Source of the DNA: Incurvaria masculella
Lineage: Eukaryota; Arthropoda; Insecta; Lepidoptera; Incurvariidae
Length of the DNA: 64,000 nt
Assembly: GCA_946894095.1 (NCBI GenBank)
Contig: OX335659.1
Location: 6,765,501 to 6,829,500 of the forward strand
Direction of reading: 5' to 3'
Shown here piece by piece: positions 1 to 11,755 of the stretch. The notes below the pieces were generated by a model. The model worked only from the letters and a program-made list of their open reading frames with translations, had not been told where the DNA came from and did not search any database. Within the stretch, counting starts at the first letter, position 1. Every line of letters begins with the position of its first letter. The position numbers were made by a program, and so were the translations under genes.

Positions 1-210
1 AATTTCAGCTTCCTACCTGTAACTGTTCATGAGATACAGCCCTGTGACAGACGGACAGACGGACGGACGGGTAGACGGACGGACGGACGGACGGACGGAG
101 GGACGGACGGACGGGCAGACGGACGGACGGACGGACGGACGGAGGGACGGACGGACAGCGGAGGCTTAGTAATAGGGTTCCGTTTTCACCCTTTGGGTAC
201 GGAACCCTAA
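1..210 (-). mobile_element. MINE-2-type MITE with (GTCY)n microsatellite, cut by window start
   Basis: The copy ends in a subterminal GGAACCCTAA at 201-210 and carries an impure GACG/GACA tandem at about 45-160. It matches the other nine copies in the window. On the minus strand this is the AGGGTTCCGT...(GTCC/GTCT)n arrangement described for lepidopteran MINE-2 elements. The apparent reading frame across it is only the translated microsatellite. Confidence 0.85.
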
Positions 211-521
211 CAAGCAATAGATATTATTAGAGTGTGACTTAATGTAAGTTTACTTCTCGAGATTATTGTAATGTCGCCTTATTAATAGTTTCAACAGATG
301 TTTTGCAGTATATACTTATGTAACCAGTTAGTTCACCTAGTGGTTATTCCCATTCAATATTATTATAAGCATTTTAGTGAGAATTAGGTGAGGATACAAA
401 TATTTGTGTCTGCATTTCCTCCAATAACAAAAAAGACAGGAAATCATCAATTCAATTGCATATCATTTTATTTTATTTCCTTAATGTTCACCAGGTGTCA
501 GTTTCGCCAAACGAATTATAT
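211..521. other. AT-rich spacer with no recognised gene
   Basis: Low-complexity AT-rich DNA. The piece near 395-412 (acaaatatttgtgtctgc) resembles the inner arm of the TTAA foldback element at 29462-29836, so a decayed copy is possible. Nothing else is supported. Confidence 0.5.
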
Positions 522-579
522 ATAATGTTTTGAAAACTTACGGTTTTCCGGTGTAAACCGTAAGTTTTCAAAACATTAT
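522..579. repeat. Perfect 25-bp inverted repeat (hairpin)
   Basis: The arms 522-546 and 555-579 are exact reverse complements separated by an 8-nt loop (tccggtgt). A perfect stem of this length in AT-rich DNA suggests a very young foldback insertion or a hairpin RNA source. No other copy was seen in the window. Confidence 0.9.
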
Positions 580-2150
580 GTACAGCGACGGTGTAAATCT
601 AAGAACATATGCGAATTATATATGTATAAAAAATAAAGATTGATACACTTTTATCACTTTTCGTAAGAGAAGAACTCAGTGTCCCGTCAAGTTGCCCCTC
701 TGAAATACATATTAAAAAAATCACTGAGCAAACTATAATTGTATATATTATATTGATATGAAGCACACACATTTATTAAATAACTTATAATAAAATAATA
801 TAATATAATAAAATAAAAGCGACGTACCTGCTTAGTACGAAAAAGTATATTATTAGTGTATGAGTATGAATAATCCGGGTGATATTGTTAAGTTATTGAA
901 TCTCGGTAGCCCAGTGGTGACACTTTGCCGTTCGACATTCGAGGTTAAATAAGTCTGGGCGCGGTGGGCTTCCGGACGGGTGCTATGTTTTCGACAGTTT
1001 AGGCTAGCTGTATTTCTTCACGGTTCCATAAACGAAAGTTCTAGCCTGTGCAATGCAAATAAATGTCAAACATTTAAAAATAGTATTAAGTCGACCTAAG
1101 AAAAAGTTGATAACATTGATTGTATTCTTAAAAATAACAATTATCTGGGTCACTTTAAAAACTTAATAAAATGATACCAGGACTTTTTAATCGGATCAAT
1201 AAAATTGAAACATACTTAGTGTAGCACAACTAACAGAAGTTTAATTAATTGAATAAATAATTAAAGCAGTGGCAATTGGATGTTGAATTAAGTTATCACA
1301 CGCATTATAGCATTCAACACAAGCAACATGAAATGATTCACATTAGACATGAAATGCAAAGAAGTACGTATGCTCTATGGATCGAATTCACAAACACACA
1401 TTACGATCGCTCCGAAGATTGACAAGCGAGCAGTGTTCGCTAAAACTTAATGAAAGTAAAATATGGGTGAAAATGGGGTAATCTTTAATATCTGACTTTA
1501 TTTATAGAAATGGTTGCACATAAATAAATTATTTATCTGGATGGAAGTGCGCTCACAATAGATGATCGTAGTAGATGCAGGAACAAGAGAACTTCCTCCG
1601 CTCGTCCTGCGCGAACATTATTTGGAAGACAAATATTTGCCGATGATGGAACTTTTCCTCCATCTCCCAACCGTTATTAATATTTTATTATTTTGTCTTG
1701 TAACGTAGATTTAGGCGCCGCCGCTCGCTTTGCGAAAGTTCTCTTGTTACCAACTCACTCAGTCGCTCCGCCTGCCCCGCTGGCTCCCGCCTGCCGCCCC
1801 ACCTACAAACTTACTTGGCGCAGTGAGCTTTTAAAGCGATTACATTTTAAATTAAATTGATTAAAAATAAACAGCGGCCGGGGGATCACTGCACTGGGGA
1901 ATGTTGGGAGCTATTTGAGTATGTGCAGGCATTTTATGTAATGTTGTACCGTTAGAGAAAAGAAAACGAACGAGGAACGTCGCTTTTTCCAAGTAATGTG
2001 ACATGTATGTTTGTAAAATCGACCGTGGTGCAAGCACACATAAATTAAAGAAAGAGCTCAGTAAAAAGAACGACATTACCAATATACTGCAAGGCTGGAC
2101 CCGACCCCGCAAAACATACGATTCGCGGGTAATGCGTCTACGGCTGTATA
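580..2150. other. Spacer with a degenerate tRNA-like SINE trace and a recurrent 40-bp motif
   Basis: Mostly AT-rich. At 815-856 lies the motif AAGCGACGTACCTGCTTAGT, which recurs near 27437 and 48547 and, inverted and degenerate, near 44686. At 900-1000 a segment beginning GGTAGCCCAGTGGT resembles a tRNA A box, but its B box is poor. A slightly GC-richer patch is at 1700-1810. No coding region is supported. Confidence 0.4.
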
Positions 2151-2154
2151 CTCA

Positions 2155-2300
2155 TAATTTGGAATTCTCCTACTGGCCCTCCTCCCGTAATCAATGCCTC
2201 CTACTAACACAGTGTTTAAGATTATACCCACATACCTTCATAAATCTTTGCAATCAATGTCCGCAATGCAGGTGAAGCGTTAAATCAATGTATGTGGGAC
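2155..2300. repeat. Inverted fragments of a LINE-like 3' tail repeat
   Basis: 2160-2243 is the reverse complement of a sequence also seen at 47735-47765 and 48745-48800 (ATAATCTTAAACACTGTGTT). 2254-2298 carries the adjoining part (GAAGCGTTAAATCAATGTAT) in forward orientation. Both occur next to each other in one orientation at 47.7 and 48.7 kb, so here the unit was broken and partly inverted. Confidence 0.6.
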
Positions 2301-2665
2301 GGCACAGCTATACACCTTCTTGGCTCCTTGGACTGGATACAGCGCCGTGCCGTGCGTCCATGTCGAAGTATCTCAGAATTTAGAGAGATAAAAACTCAAA
2401 ACGGATGAAATCTATCGGTTTTCTCCCTAATCTGGAGAATGCTTTTAGGAACTGCATACAGATATCGTGCCCCTCTTTACCATCGCTAAACACGGAACAG
2501 ATCCCATCTCAACTATTGAAGTTTGACAGATGCATAATAACAACACACCGATCTTCTAGATCCTTTATCTATGGAGTGTGTAAACTGTGGAAGGCATAGC
2601 TGAGGATTTTCCCCCACATTTAAAATCTCGTGTAAAGAGGCACCTACCTGGTTATGCGATATGGT
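2300..2665 (+). pseudogene. Decayed LINE reverse-transcriptase C-terminus (CR1/Jockey-like)
   Basis: Translation in shifting plus-strand frames gives LDWIQRRAVR near 2325-2355 and THRSSRSFIYGVCKLWK near 2540-2595, followed by FPPHLKSRVKRHL. These resemble the tail of animal non-LTR reverse transcriptases, where an RVQRRAVRI block is followed by RTSRSFI..LWN and a FP..(Y)NL..FK ending. At least two frameshifts separate the blocks, so it is dead. The same LINE type may be represented on the minus strand at 34085-34335 by the segment just upstream of this domain. Clade assignment is tentative. Confidence 0.5.
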
Positions 2666-2734
2666 TTTCGAGGGGCCCCCGCGAAATTTCGAAGGCCCAT
2701 GGGTTTCGTAGTACCTCCTATGTAAAGCGCGGCA

Positions 2735-3065
2735 TCGAATCGATAACCTGGGGAAGCACCTCTGAACGCATTTAGGTTCTGGATGGGTGACCATTTTCAA
2801 CCGTTCGCATTCCACGTAAAACTGTAGTTGGTCCTTACTTACTAGGTGGTAGGGTTAATCCCGCCTGAGTCGCTACCATCGCATTGAATGAACGATGGTC
2901 GAAGCGGCAATGAAAATTGTCTGTGTTCCATCCAGTTCAATGTAGCTGAGCAATATAAGGAAGGTCCTGCCATGGCACCTAGTTCCCATGTGAAGTGTTA
3001 GGCTAATATCTGACGGTCAGTTCGGTATTAGCCATCCATGCCCAGTTAGATAAAAAAAACAAAAA
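2735..3065 (+). mobile_element. SINE-X copy with 5S-rRNA-like head
   Basis: The head GATAACCTGGGGAAGCACCT continues to GGATGGGTGACC at 2781-2792, which is the box C region of a 5S rRNA gene. The body starts near CCACGTAAAACTGTAG and carries the family landmarks CCATCGCATTGAATG and GGCTAATATC. The tail TTAGCCATCCATGCCCAG is followed by an A-rich end. It faces the copy at 3541-3872. Confidence 0.75.
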
Positions 3066-3540
3066 AATACGCCATATTCAATATGTCGTGCTTAACATAA
3101 AAAGAAAAGATTATGTTTTTTCAACAGTCGAACCCTTATGCTCTCACCATTGCGAAGCGTACTCCACGGTAATTGACAGAACCCTGTCTGCGACAACATC
3201 CTACTTTGCGCGGAGCACGTGTCGGGCGGCGGGGCGGCGGGCAGGCGGAGGGCTCTGCGGCTAGCTGTCAGACGTCAGGGTTGTGTAGGACACTCGATGT
3301 TGCCACAAGAATATCCGTGGCGGTGACGTCGAGGGCTCGTCACAAATGGCGGGCGTCGATTTGGATAAAAAGTGTCCTATTTATCAAATGAATGCGTATT
3401 CGCGGAATGAATTGGAAGTGTAACTGTGTTTAAATGGTACCAAATTACATTAAGCTTTTGTATCAACGTTTATGAAACGGCCAACGGCTTAGAGATCCCA
3501 TAATAGAATGTATTGCTAGTTGCAAATAACAAAAAATATA
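3066..3540. other. GC-rich single-copy stretch between two SINE-X copies
   Basis: 3190-3370 is GC-rich and rich in CG dinucleotides, with CACGTG near 3216 and TGACGTCGAG near 3323. It is not repeated elsewhere in the window. It may be unique host sequence, for example a promoter or first exon. A 72-codon frame at 3173-3391 has no recognised similarity and is not called as a gene. Confidence 0.3.
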
Positions 3541-3872
3541 ATTTTTTTTATGTGACTGGACATGGATGGCTAATACCACACCTTCTGTCATGGTATTAGC
3601 CCAACACACCACATGGGAACTGGGTGCCATATTGCACGGCTACATTGAACTGGATGGAATGGATTTTCATTGCCGCTTCGACTATCGTTCATCCAATGCG
3701 ATGGTACCAACCCCGATGGATTAACCCTACCACCTAGTAAGTAAGGAAGGGGACCTACAGTTTAACGTGGAATCCCATCATGGTCACCCATCCAAGACCA
3801 GACCGGACCCAGCGTTGCTTAACTTCGGAGAGCGATCGCCGAAGTGTCGCGCCACTGGGCCACTGAGGCTGA
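3541..3872 (-). mobile_element. SINE-X copy with the best preserved 5S-rRNA head
   Basis: Read on the minus strand, the element starts with GCCCAGTGGCGCGACACTTC and then CCGAAGTTAAGCAACGCTGG (complement of 3809-3828). TTGGATGGGTGACC follows (complement of 3782-3795). These are the box A and box C portions of eukaryotic 5S rRNA, the internal control region bound by TFIIIA. The shared body follows (CACGTTAAACTGTAGGTCC, CCATCGCATTGGATGAACG), then GGGCTAATACC and TTAGCCATCCATGTCCAG, ending in an A-run. This looks like a SINE3-type (5S-derived) retroposon. Confidence 0.85.
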
Positions 3873-3879
3873 TTTAATT

Positions 3880-4715
3880 GAAACTTTTTTTTAAAGTTTC
3901 AAATTGAGCATAACTAAGATTTGTTTAAACATGTACATATGGAAAAAAAAAATATGTGTTTCAGCGAGTTATTTTTTGTGTATTTAAGGATAATCATTTA
4001 AGGTTCAGCATTTTCAAGTACATTATTATTAGCTTATTGTAAAAGGGACATTCTCCAAGCAGTCAATTATTCATGTCCTATCAAAATTTATCAGAAATTT
4101 GGTGATTTAGAGGTCCAGATTAAATTTCAAGCATTACTTATTGCAATGATCTAAGTGGACATCAGTATGTATGTGAAAAAATAAATTGCAAGTCGATAAA
4201 AAAAAACATTTTGGGTCCAAATTACCAGAATATTTCTCCATAAGTGTGTCCTCGCGGAGTTAGTTCGTTAAACAATGACATATAAGTATTGATAAGGTGA
4301 GTTTTAACCTAACCAATAACATTGGACAAATAGTGAATAAGCTCGCGGATTGTACTAAAAAATATATGATAAAAAATTAGTTACTCGACTTTTGGCCGGT
4401 TGTAATATAAATTGCCTATCGCACCTGCCGCGCTACCTAGTGCATTAGTTTTAAGCTTGATAAAAAGACTAGTCGTTGTGCGTCAGCTGACAGGAGTAGT
4501 TATGCGACAGTGTTGAATTTTGAAAAATTAGAAATATTTTTTCACTTTGGTAATTTTTGGTGCATCCATGTAGGTGTTTTGTCTGCTGTTTTTGAATGGT
4601 GTATTAATATGCTTGCATTTAACGATCAATGCTAAATGCTTCCTTAATGTTTTACCGTATTTGGTAACTTGAAATCATAATATTTAAAGTAGTAATGCGC
4701 GAAACAAGAAAATTA
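3880..4715. other. AT-rich spacer, nothing recognised
   Basis: No repeat family, RNA gene or coding segment could be supported. Short frames are in AT-rich sequence. Confidence 0.5.
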
Positions 4716-5400
4716 CGTGACTTCAGTGGAGTGAATTCCATGGCATTTTCCACCACTGAGATCACCAAGTTGCCACAGAAGTCACGCAATATGTTGTTAA
4801 ATATGATATAAAACTGAAAAATATAGATACTTGTTTGTTTTGGGATTTGAAACATTTACACTTAAACTAAACCAGTGCAATCAGTTGATTTTTTTTAACA
4901 AATTAAACCCATCGTGTCGTAGGCGTCTTTTTGAAAATGTATATTTTATAAGTAGAATTTAAACTTATTTTTGTTCTTTTTGGTTAAGAATTTATTAATT
5001 TCTGTATTTCCTTATTCCCAATGAGTATAATAAAAAAAAATTTACTAATAAATTCCGTTTGACTTAAAAGTAACATGTAAAAAAACCATAAATACTTGTG
5101 TTAAGGGTTAAAAAAAGGTTCATGGTAGCAAAATAGCCTACTATTTCGAATTATTTACTTTAAAAATTATAAGAATTTGTTCATGTGTTCGTTTCATTTT
5201 TTGTAGTAATTTCCTGGTGACTTCCGTGGCGCATTATTTTTTCATGGATTTGTGAACTGTCACTGTATTTTAATTGTAATTTTAACTGCTTTTTTAACCA
5301 TTCCCTGTCGATACAACATGAAAAAAAATCGCCAACGAAGTCACGCAAATAATCGGTAATGAATATTCACCCAAAAATCGAATAACATTATTTACGCTTT
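4715..5400. repeat. Inverted GTGACTTC/GAAGTCAC repeats, probable decayed MITEs
   Basis: CGTGACTTCAGTGGAG near 4717 pairs with CCACAGAAGTCACG near 4776. GGTGACTTCCGTGGCG near 5216 pairs with GCCAACGAAGTCACGC near 5331. The same terminal motif at the two ends of two adjacent segments suggests two related small inverted-repeat elements, or one element with an internal duplication. Confidence 0.45.
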
Positions 5401-5578
5401 TATAGCGGTTTTTAAAGCATTTTTTTCGACGGAAAACCTTTTATTTAATTGAAATACTATACTCCGGAATATTTTCGTAAAAAAAAATCGCTCTGATAAA
5501 TCGCTGTCAAAGTGGTTTTCTAGACTCAGGATTCCTGATTACGGGATTCCAGGAATAGGCCAGCTGAACTCCCTCGTG
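5391..5578 (+). mobile_element. MITE-E, 5'-truncated copy
   Basis: Shares TTTTTTCGACGGAAAACC, AATACTATACTCCGGAAT, GGTTTTCTAGACTCAGG and the terminal GATTCCAGGAATAGGCC with the complete copy at 35155-35392. The left terminal inverted repeat is missing. Confidence 0.7.
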
Positions 5579-6000
5579 ATTAGTAAGACCCAGGCCTCCC
5601 CAATAAAGCGACAATTTGATTTAATACCGACAGGTTTGTTCATTGATCACAATTCCGACTAAAAAACATGTATAATCCAATAATTCGTGGAGGAAGGTGG
5701 CGGCCAGGAAGTCTGGCAAGAGTGCCTTAAGAGAGTCCCTACAGTGCTCGTTACCCCAAAGTGCAGGCGATAACTGTTTACATGCTTTTAATGTATTGCT
5801 AGGTTTTTGAAATTTTGCATTCTAAAATATATTGTCGAAATCTACGTCTGTATTTTCTACGTTCGTTTTCTTTTTTACCAAAAGATAAAAACCAATGGAC
5901 ATAGAATAGGACTTTCTCAAGAGATGAAAAACATTTGATTAAAATCTGACTACTTTTAGTGGCAGGGAAACGTTAGGGCCTGGAAGACGATTTCGCTAGT

Positions 6001-6549
6001 TTAAGGTGGCCCAACCCGGCGGCCTCAACTCATTTGCGGGCACGGTACAAAACCGTGCTGTTGCGCTCTGGGACCTTCTCTGTTTCTAAGAATAAGACAG
6101 GTTCCGTTATGAGGAAGATGCAACCTGTCCACAAAAAAGACAATGTGCATAGTGTATGATTTGGTAAGATTTACGAAAATTTTAATTTCAAAACGACTTA
6201 TAGCTAAAAGTAAACCACGACCGCTATAGTCAAAAATCTAACAAAAACCAAATAGATTATAAATCTTGATTAAACAAGCTATGTCTGATGACTAATCTTT
6301 TCAAAATGTTCTTACTTTATCATTGCGTAATCCACCTCCAAAGTAATTGTATAAAACGCGCGAAAAATCCGAACTTTCGGACGTTATAACTTGGAAACCA
6401 AACACAATTTTACAATACCAATGGTCATCAGACATCTAGTTCAATCAAATAAAGCTATATTGAGCAAAATTTTGGATCTCTGACAAGAAATATAGGCGTG
6501 ATCTTCTTTCCCCTTTTGTATGGGGAAATGAGCGGGTTGGGCCACCTAA
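6001..6549 (+). mobile_element. MITE-A, TTAA-flanked
   Basis: Left end TTAAGGTGGCCCAACCCG, right end CGGGTTGGGCCACCTAA. A second near-identical copy at 32662-33211 has intact TTAA on both sides. TTAA duplication is the hallmark of piggyBac-superfamily transposition, so this is probably a non-autonomous piggyBac-like element. It has no coding capacity. Confidence 0.8.
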
Positions 6550-7040
6550 CAGCAGGCGCCAAGCAAAATTGTGCTTTGGCCAATAGACAAAGAATGCATT
6601 TCAAGAAGACAAGCGATCGAAAAGCGTCGTGGGCATACGCCAGCTACCGAAAAGGCGTTCTGACGTCGCGGGCATACGCCGCCCAGCTCAACGCTGCCGC
6701 TGGCCCGCGGAGTACCCAGAGAACTCAGACGTCCGACCGGACTTGGCGCCGCGCCCCCATGGCTTCGTTTCAGGAACACAATCCTAACCACAGCTTCCTA
6801 TCGGGAATGCCTCATTTCCGATCAGGTTGCGAAAGCTTACTAGGGTCAGTTAACTTACATGTTTCTGAAAACACAGATCTTGTGCCCGTAAAGATGAAAA
6901 ATATCACTTATACTGAGAACGCTTAGTCAACTTCAAAGTTTCCTGATTTCTACCGGGAAAGATTTAAGATGACATGCTGTCTTTTGGAAAATTTCCGAAA
7001 ACTTACAAGTTTCCTAGAAAACTTGCTCATCAGTTTATTG
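6550..7040. other. Unique GC-richer segment between inverted MITE-A copies
   Basis: 6560-6770 is GC-rich and contains an open frame (6498-6926, plus strand) whose first part lies inside the MITE-A right end. That overlap argues against it being a gene. GGGCATACGCC occurs twice, near 6629 and 6671. No function is assigned. Confidence 0.35.
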
Positions 7041-7545
7041 AATTCATGTCCCCATACAAACGCGGAAAGAAGATCATGCGCATATTTCTTTTCAGAGACT
7101 AAAAATGTTATTCAACACAGATTTATTTGATCGAAGTAGATGTCTGGTGACTATTAGCATTGCAAGATAGTGTTTGGTTTCTAGAGTTCGAAATTTTCGC
7201 GCATTTTATACAATAACTTTGGAGGTGGATTACTAATGATAAAATAAAAACATCTTAAAAGATTAATTAAAGAAAATGTATAACCTCATATATTTGGTTT
7301 TTGTTAGATTTTTTACTACAGCGGTCGTGATTTACTTTTAGCCATAAGTCGTTTTGTAATAAAATTTGTCGTAAATCTTACCAAATCAAACACTATGCAC
7401 ATTGCCTGCTTTGTGGACATGTAGCATCCTCCTCATCACGGAGCCGGTCTTATTCTTTAAAACAGAGTAGGTCCCAGAGCGCAACAGCACGGTTTTGTAC
7501 AGTGCCCGCGAATAAGTCAATTCCGCCGAATTCTTAGTTCTAATT
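7040..7545 (-). mobile_element. MITE-A, diverged inverted copy
   Basis: On the minus strand it carries the landmarks of the 6001 copy: GCGCTCTGGGACCTACTC, CCACCTCCAAAGTTATTG and CCCCATACAAACGCGGAAAG. Both termini are eroded. With 6001-6549 it forms a widely spaced inverted pair. Confidence 0.7.
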
Positions 7546-8465
7546 TTAAGCATGTTTTATCATGTCCTGTTTGTATTTGAAATAAATAATAGTAGAATTT
7601 TGAACGACCTTTATAGATCACCCCCTTTAAAATAAAAATATCGTGACTGGTTTGAAATAGGTGTTCATTTATCGTAAAACAGACATGTACCGTTCATACG
7701 TAGCCCAATCGTACATTCACATAATTGACACACTTATTCTACGATATCTGTTGCCAAAATTTTCACAAAGCAGCTTCGAAGCTAAACTTTCAAAATTAAA
7801 CCCACCCCGAGCGGCGCTCTGAGGCGTAAATTTTAAATTCATTAAATAATTTGGAAAGTTTGTTAATCTTGGCGCTAAAATCGCGAGGACTTAATACTCG
7901 GCGCGCGTTGCCGATCGCTATCGCCGTAGGTACACGGTGGCCCAATATTGACCGATACTTCCTCGGGCGACGTTCGCCGTGTATCTTGCACAACTCGGCG
8001 CAAACATTGTTTTTAATCGACAACACAAATGGCCGGCGCAGCGCTGAGAGGGCGTGGAGTTTAATCTAGCCCCGTAATGGATTAGGTTTTTTTTTTATTA
8101 AATACGTTAAACAAAAATGTTAAGGGGGTTTGTGAATCCACGTAGATGACGCCATGGACGTTCGAGCACACTAAGCATTGATGTATTTAATTTCATAAAA
8201 CATTTTCAAAAGGTTACCATATGTGAGTATAGCGCAAAAAGTTGCGAAATTGAAATTGCAACTGTTAGGTTAGGCACAGACATGTCTGGCAACCGTTGCC
8301 GAGTGTTTGCCTAAAGCACAGAAATCCGTGGCCTAAAGGGAAAAACTCCATACAACGAGCCCAAAGTAATGTTGACTACGCGCGCGACTCTTTAAAACAA
8401 CGACTAAGCGACCACTTTATATTAATTCAACAACAACAAAGCGATCACTTTAAATCTTTCCGGCA
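7546..8465. other. Spacer with a GC-richer unique patch
   Basis: 7800-8070 is CG-rich and not repeated in the window. Opposing short frames cross it (7796-8026 minus, 7851-8069 plus), which is what GC-rich DNA does by itself. No gene is called. The rest is AT-rich. Confidence 0.3.
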
Positions 8466-8533
8466 AGAAAAATGGCTATAAAAGCGGTTTTCTAGACTCA
8501 GGATTTCTGATTACGGAATTCCAGGAATGGTCT
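8466..8533 (+). mobile_element. MITE-E right-terminal fragment
   Basis: GGCTATAAAAGCGGTTTTCT, then ACTCAGGATTTCTGATTACG and GGAATTCCAGGAATGG, as in the right end of the 35155-35392 copy. Confidence 0.65.
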
Positions 8534-9311
8534 GCAGATCGCCGCAAACAGGAGAGCAGCATAGGGTATCCCTGCGGCGTCACTTCCCCACCGTGATAAC
8601 ACGCGTACTTCTTGCTAATCCCCGAATAAATCACTCTGTACACAAATTATCTACGACCGCAGCCGCTGCTCGTTAAGTATTCTAAGGTACCGGCGATAAA
8701 CTTACGTAATAAATACATCCAAGGCATAAATTGCATCCAGTAACGGAAATAAATGATCTGTTAAAGTCTTAATAGTTGTACGTACAGATTATTTATGTAA
8801 CTAGACACGTATGGATAAAACAACACCTACATGGTATAAGCTTAACGTACAGTATCCCCGAAGAAATGAGGTACCACGCTAGGACCTGTGCCGGTAGGCA
8901 CATATAGCACTGACGCGCCGGCACATTGAATAGTTTACTTCCCTTTATGAACACGGCTACATTGAACTGTCTCTGCTTCGGACCAATGTCAGGACCAATA
9001 CTTTCTCAGATTATTTTCAACATCTGATTACAATGCTTCAAATGTAAATGTCGCTGAAACTCAAAATAATACATTGAACTGTTTGGAAAGCACGGATAAT
9101 AAATTCAAAACATATTTGAAATCGATGTTTTGTCATTCAAAACATATATTAAATATAGATCACCAACCATGAACAAGACTATACTATAAATTTAAATCAT
9201 TATATTCGCAATTATCGTGTCCCACTTCCTAAAATAATCAACATCATATCAAAATGGCTGCCATCTGCTCGCCTGGTGTTTCCACCCTATTGCACGTTCA
9301 AGAACGTTAAT
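8534..9311. other. Spacer with a small SINE-X trace
   Basis: 8938-8970 (CCCTTTATGAACACGGCTAC, then ATTGAACTG) matches the SINE-X body in reverse orientation. The remainder is AT-rich and unrecognised. Confidence 0.4.
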
Positions 9312-9545
9312 AACCGGCCAATAGCGAGTCGGACTCGCACACGTAGGGTTCCGTACCATGTTATATGACTAACACCAAAAAACCACGTTTTTTGTATGGG
9401 GGTATCCCCTTTAATTTTGTTGTTATAGCGGCCAAATTTACACTCAGTGAAAATTTCAGCCCTGTGGCAGACGGACGGACGGACGGACATCGGAGGCTTA
9501 GTAATAGGGTTCAATTGGCACCCCTTGGGTACGGAACCCTAAAAA
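9312..9545 (-). mobile_element. MINE-2-type MITE
   Basis: Starts AACCGGCCAATAGCGAGTCG and GGGTTCCGTACCAT. It contains GTTGTTATAGCGG, a short GACG tandem and CGGAGGCTTAGTAATAGGG, and ends GGTACGGAACCCTAAAAA. Confidence 0.85.
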
Positions 9546-10432
9546 GGAATGGACGAAAAAAGTTCATAGTTCGCTATCGTATTTTTAGGTTTCGTTTCGG
9601 TTTTACGACGAAATACCAAAACATCATGCATTGATTCGAAGCAAATATTTGGCACGAGGTTACAGGGCATGGTTCTAATCCATTCTTTTTTTAACGTTAT
9701 TGGGCACAGCCTACAATCGTAAGATAATATCCCAAAAGGAGCCTAGTTACATAACTAGTCTCTTGTTTTTATTATTATGAACTAACAAAATGATTGGAGT
9801 AGTAAAACATTGATTTAAATAAATGCTGGAACTATACCTTAATGGAATAATAAGAATTAATGCTGCAACATTTATGGAATAATAAGTAAGCACACAAATG
9901 GTTAGGCATAGAAAATCGAACCAAAATGGCTACACCAAATTATTTTCCTTTTCAGCAAGTCTTCAGCAGCGAAGCTCAAACAATAGGCCAATGATTAAGC
10001 TGACCCTAGCGCGACCTGCACAATCCAAACAACAATAATACAGTTTATGCGCGTTGCTTCTGTTAACAAGTCAGACATTTTGATATTAGCTCTCTTCAGT
10101 TTGATGTTTTAAAACTGGCAGGGCAGGGCCGTAATCTCCTGTACAATCCGATAGGTTTGATAAATAGAGCATGCATCTTTTTTAATACAGGCCACTATAC
10201 GTTTCTGAACCCATGTAAAATTTAAGTTTACTTACTAAATCCATTTTAATGTTGCCTGCTTAAAACAAAGAGAAGGTTTAGATTTTGCATCTGCAGTGCA
10301 GAAAGAGAGAATATTCACTTTTGGACAACTTATATTTTATTTTGTATTCTGACAATTCTATTGATACTCCGTTTATATTCTGTTTAGTTTTAGGACTATT
10401 ATTACTTTACTTACTTAACATATTTAGTTCAT
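9546..10432. other. AT-rich spacer, nothing recognised
   Basis: No repeat or gene could be supported. Confidence 0.4.
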
Positions 10433-11227
10433 CACTACATAGTATAAAACAAAGTCGCTTTCTCTGTCCCTATATCCCCATGTTCGCTTAAATCTTTAAA
10501 ACTACGCAACGGATTTTGATGCGGTTTTTTTAATAGATAGAGTGATTCAAGAGGAAGGTTACACACATTAAACATCCATTAAATATTGGAGAAATACTGT
10601 TATTTTTGCGGTTTCCAATGTGATGTCGTAAAAAAATAATTTTTTTCCGCTTACATTGCAAACGCAGGCTGAACCCTACGAGATTTATCAAAATAATGTG
10701 CTAAGTATTGTATACATTGAAAAGGTCTACAGAAAACTCCGTGATGGTATATATCTATCTCTTATGGATATCCCACAATAGCATTTTTTTCTCATTTACT
10801 TTTTACGACAAATAATGGCTAATTTTCGAAGCGATTTTAACCGATTTTAATCCTTATCCAATTGAATACCTTAAATACATTGTTGATTTAATATAGATCT
10901 ATACGGCCCTTTACAGCATATGATTTAAATGAATATTTTCGAAGATATTATAGATTTAAAAATTGCTGGATAGTGTTTGCGGCGGTACCGGCCGGCCGGG
11001 GCGGCGGGAGCGTGCCTCGGAGGCCGCGGTTCTCCCTATAGCACTTTGAATGTATTATTTCTCTAATATCTAATAATCATGTAATAATAATATCTAAGTT
11101 TTTTTTATTTCCAATATCTCAATGTAGGAACTCTACGTAAAAATGGTTTATTTGTGTATCATTGTGTCAAAATAATATTTTTTTAAATGACATTATGCCC
11201 GTGCAAAGCCGGGACGGGCTGCTAGTA
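10433..11227 (+). mobile_element. Helitron-like non-autonomous element
   Basis: The 5' part reads CATAGTATAAAACAAAGTCG, then CTTTAAAACTACGCAACGGA. The 3' end is GCCCGTGCAAAGCCGGGACG followed by GGCTGCTAGT, a GC-rich hairpin (GCCCG/CGGGC) just before CTAG. That matches the 3' hairpin plus CTRR signature of Helitrons. No Rep/helicase coding is present. An unusual GC-rich patch sits inside at 10979-11030. Confidence 0.65.
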
Positions 11228-11471
11228 AATTATAAATAAATAAAAATTATACTTCAATACTGCAATACAGCCGTGGAAAAGGTTTCGACGACTCCAAGGG
11301 TTTCTTAAGTGTCCCAAAGGATAAATAATATACGAGCAATACAATACTCAGATTACGAATAGTGAATAAAAAAAAACACGATAGATGAAACTATCAGGGG
11401 CTATGCCAGAGAACTGATAGTTAAGTGGATGGATGGCGGGGTGGATGGATGGATAAAATAAATGCACATGT

Positions 11472-11755
11472 GTACATATTGTTAATTGGCTAAAGTACCC
11501 GGCTCTGCTCGGGTCAACGTCGTTTTGAACTGAATGTCGGGCTGAATTATTTCCCGGATATTATATGAGTTCCCATACACAATTTATCACCAATTATCCC
11601 CCTTCGAGTTGAATTTTCGCCACAAATGCTAATGTACTTCTTAATAAGCTCTAAACCTTCTCTAAACCGAAATTCATTAAAATTGCTTCAACGGTTAAGG
11701 CGTGAAAACGCAACCTACAGACGGAGTGAATTTCGCATTTATAATAAAAGTCTTG
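11472..11755 (-). mobile_element. Helitron-like element, same family as 16522-16792
   Basis: On the minus strand it runs from TATTATAAATGCGAAA through ACGCCTTAACCGTTGAAGCA and GAACTCATATAATATC to GACCCGAGCAGAGCCGGGTA. The copy at 16522 shares the same order of blocks. The terminal CTAG is degraded to TTAG. Confidence 0.6.

Noticed and set aside
3782..3828. Genuine 5S rRNA gene
   Set aside because: Only the 3' half resembles 5S, and it is fused to a repeated SINE body with an A-rich end.
6498..6926. 142-codon plus-strand frame
   Set aside because: The first part is the right end of MITE-A and the rest has no domain or splice context.
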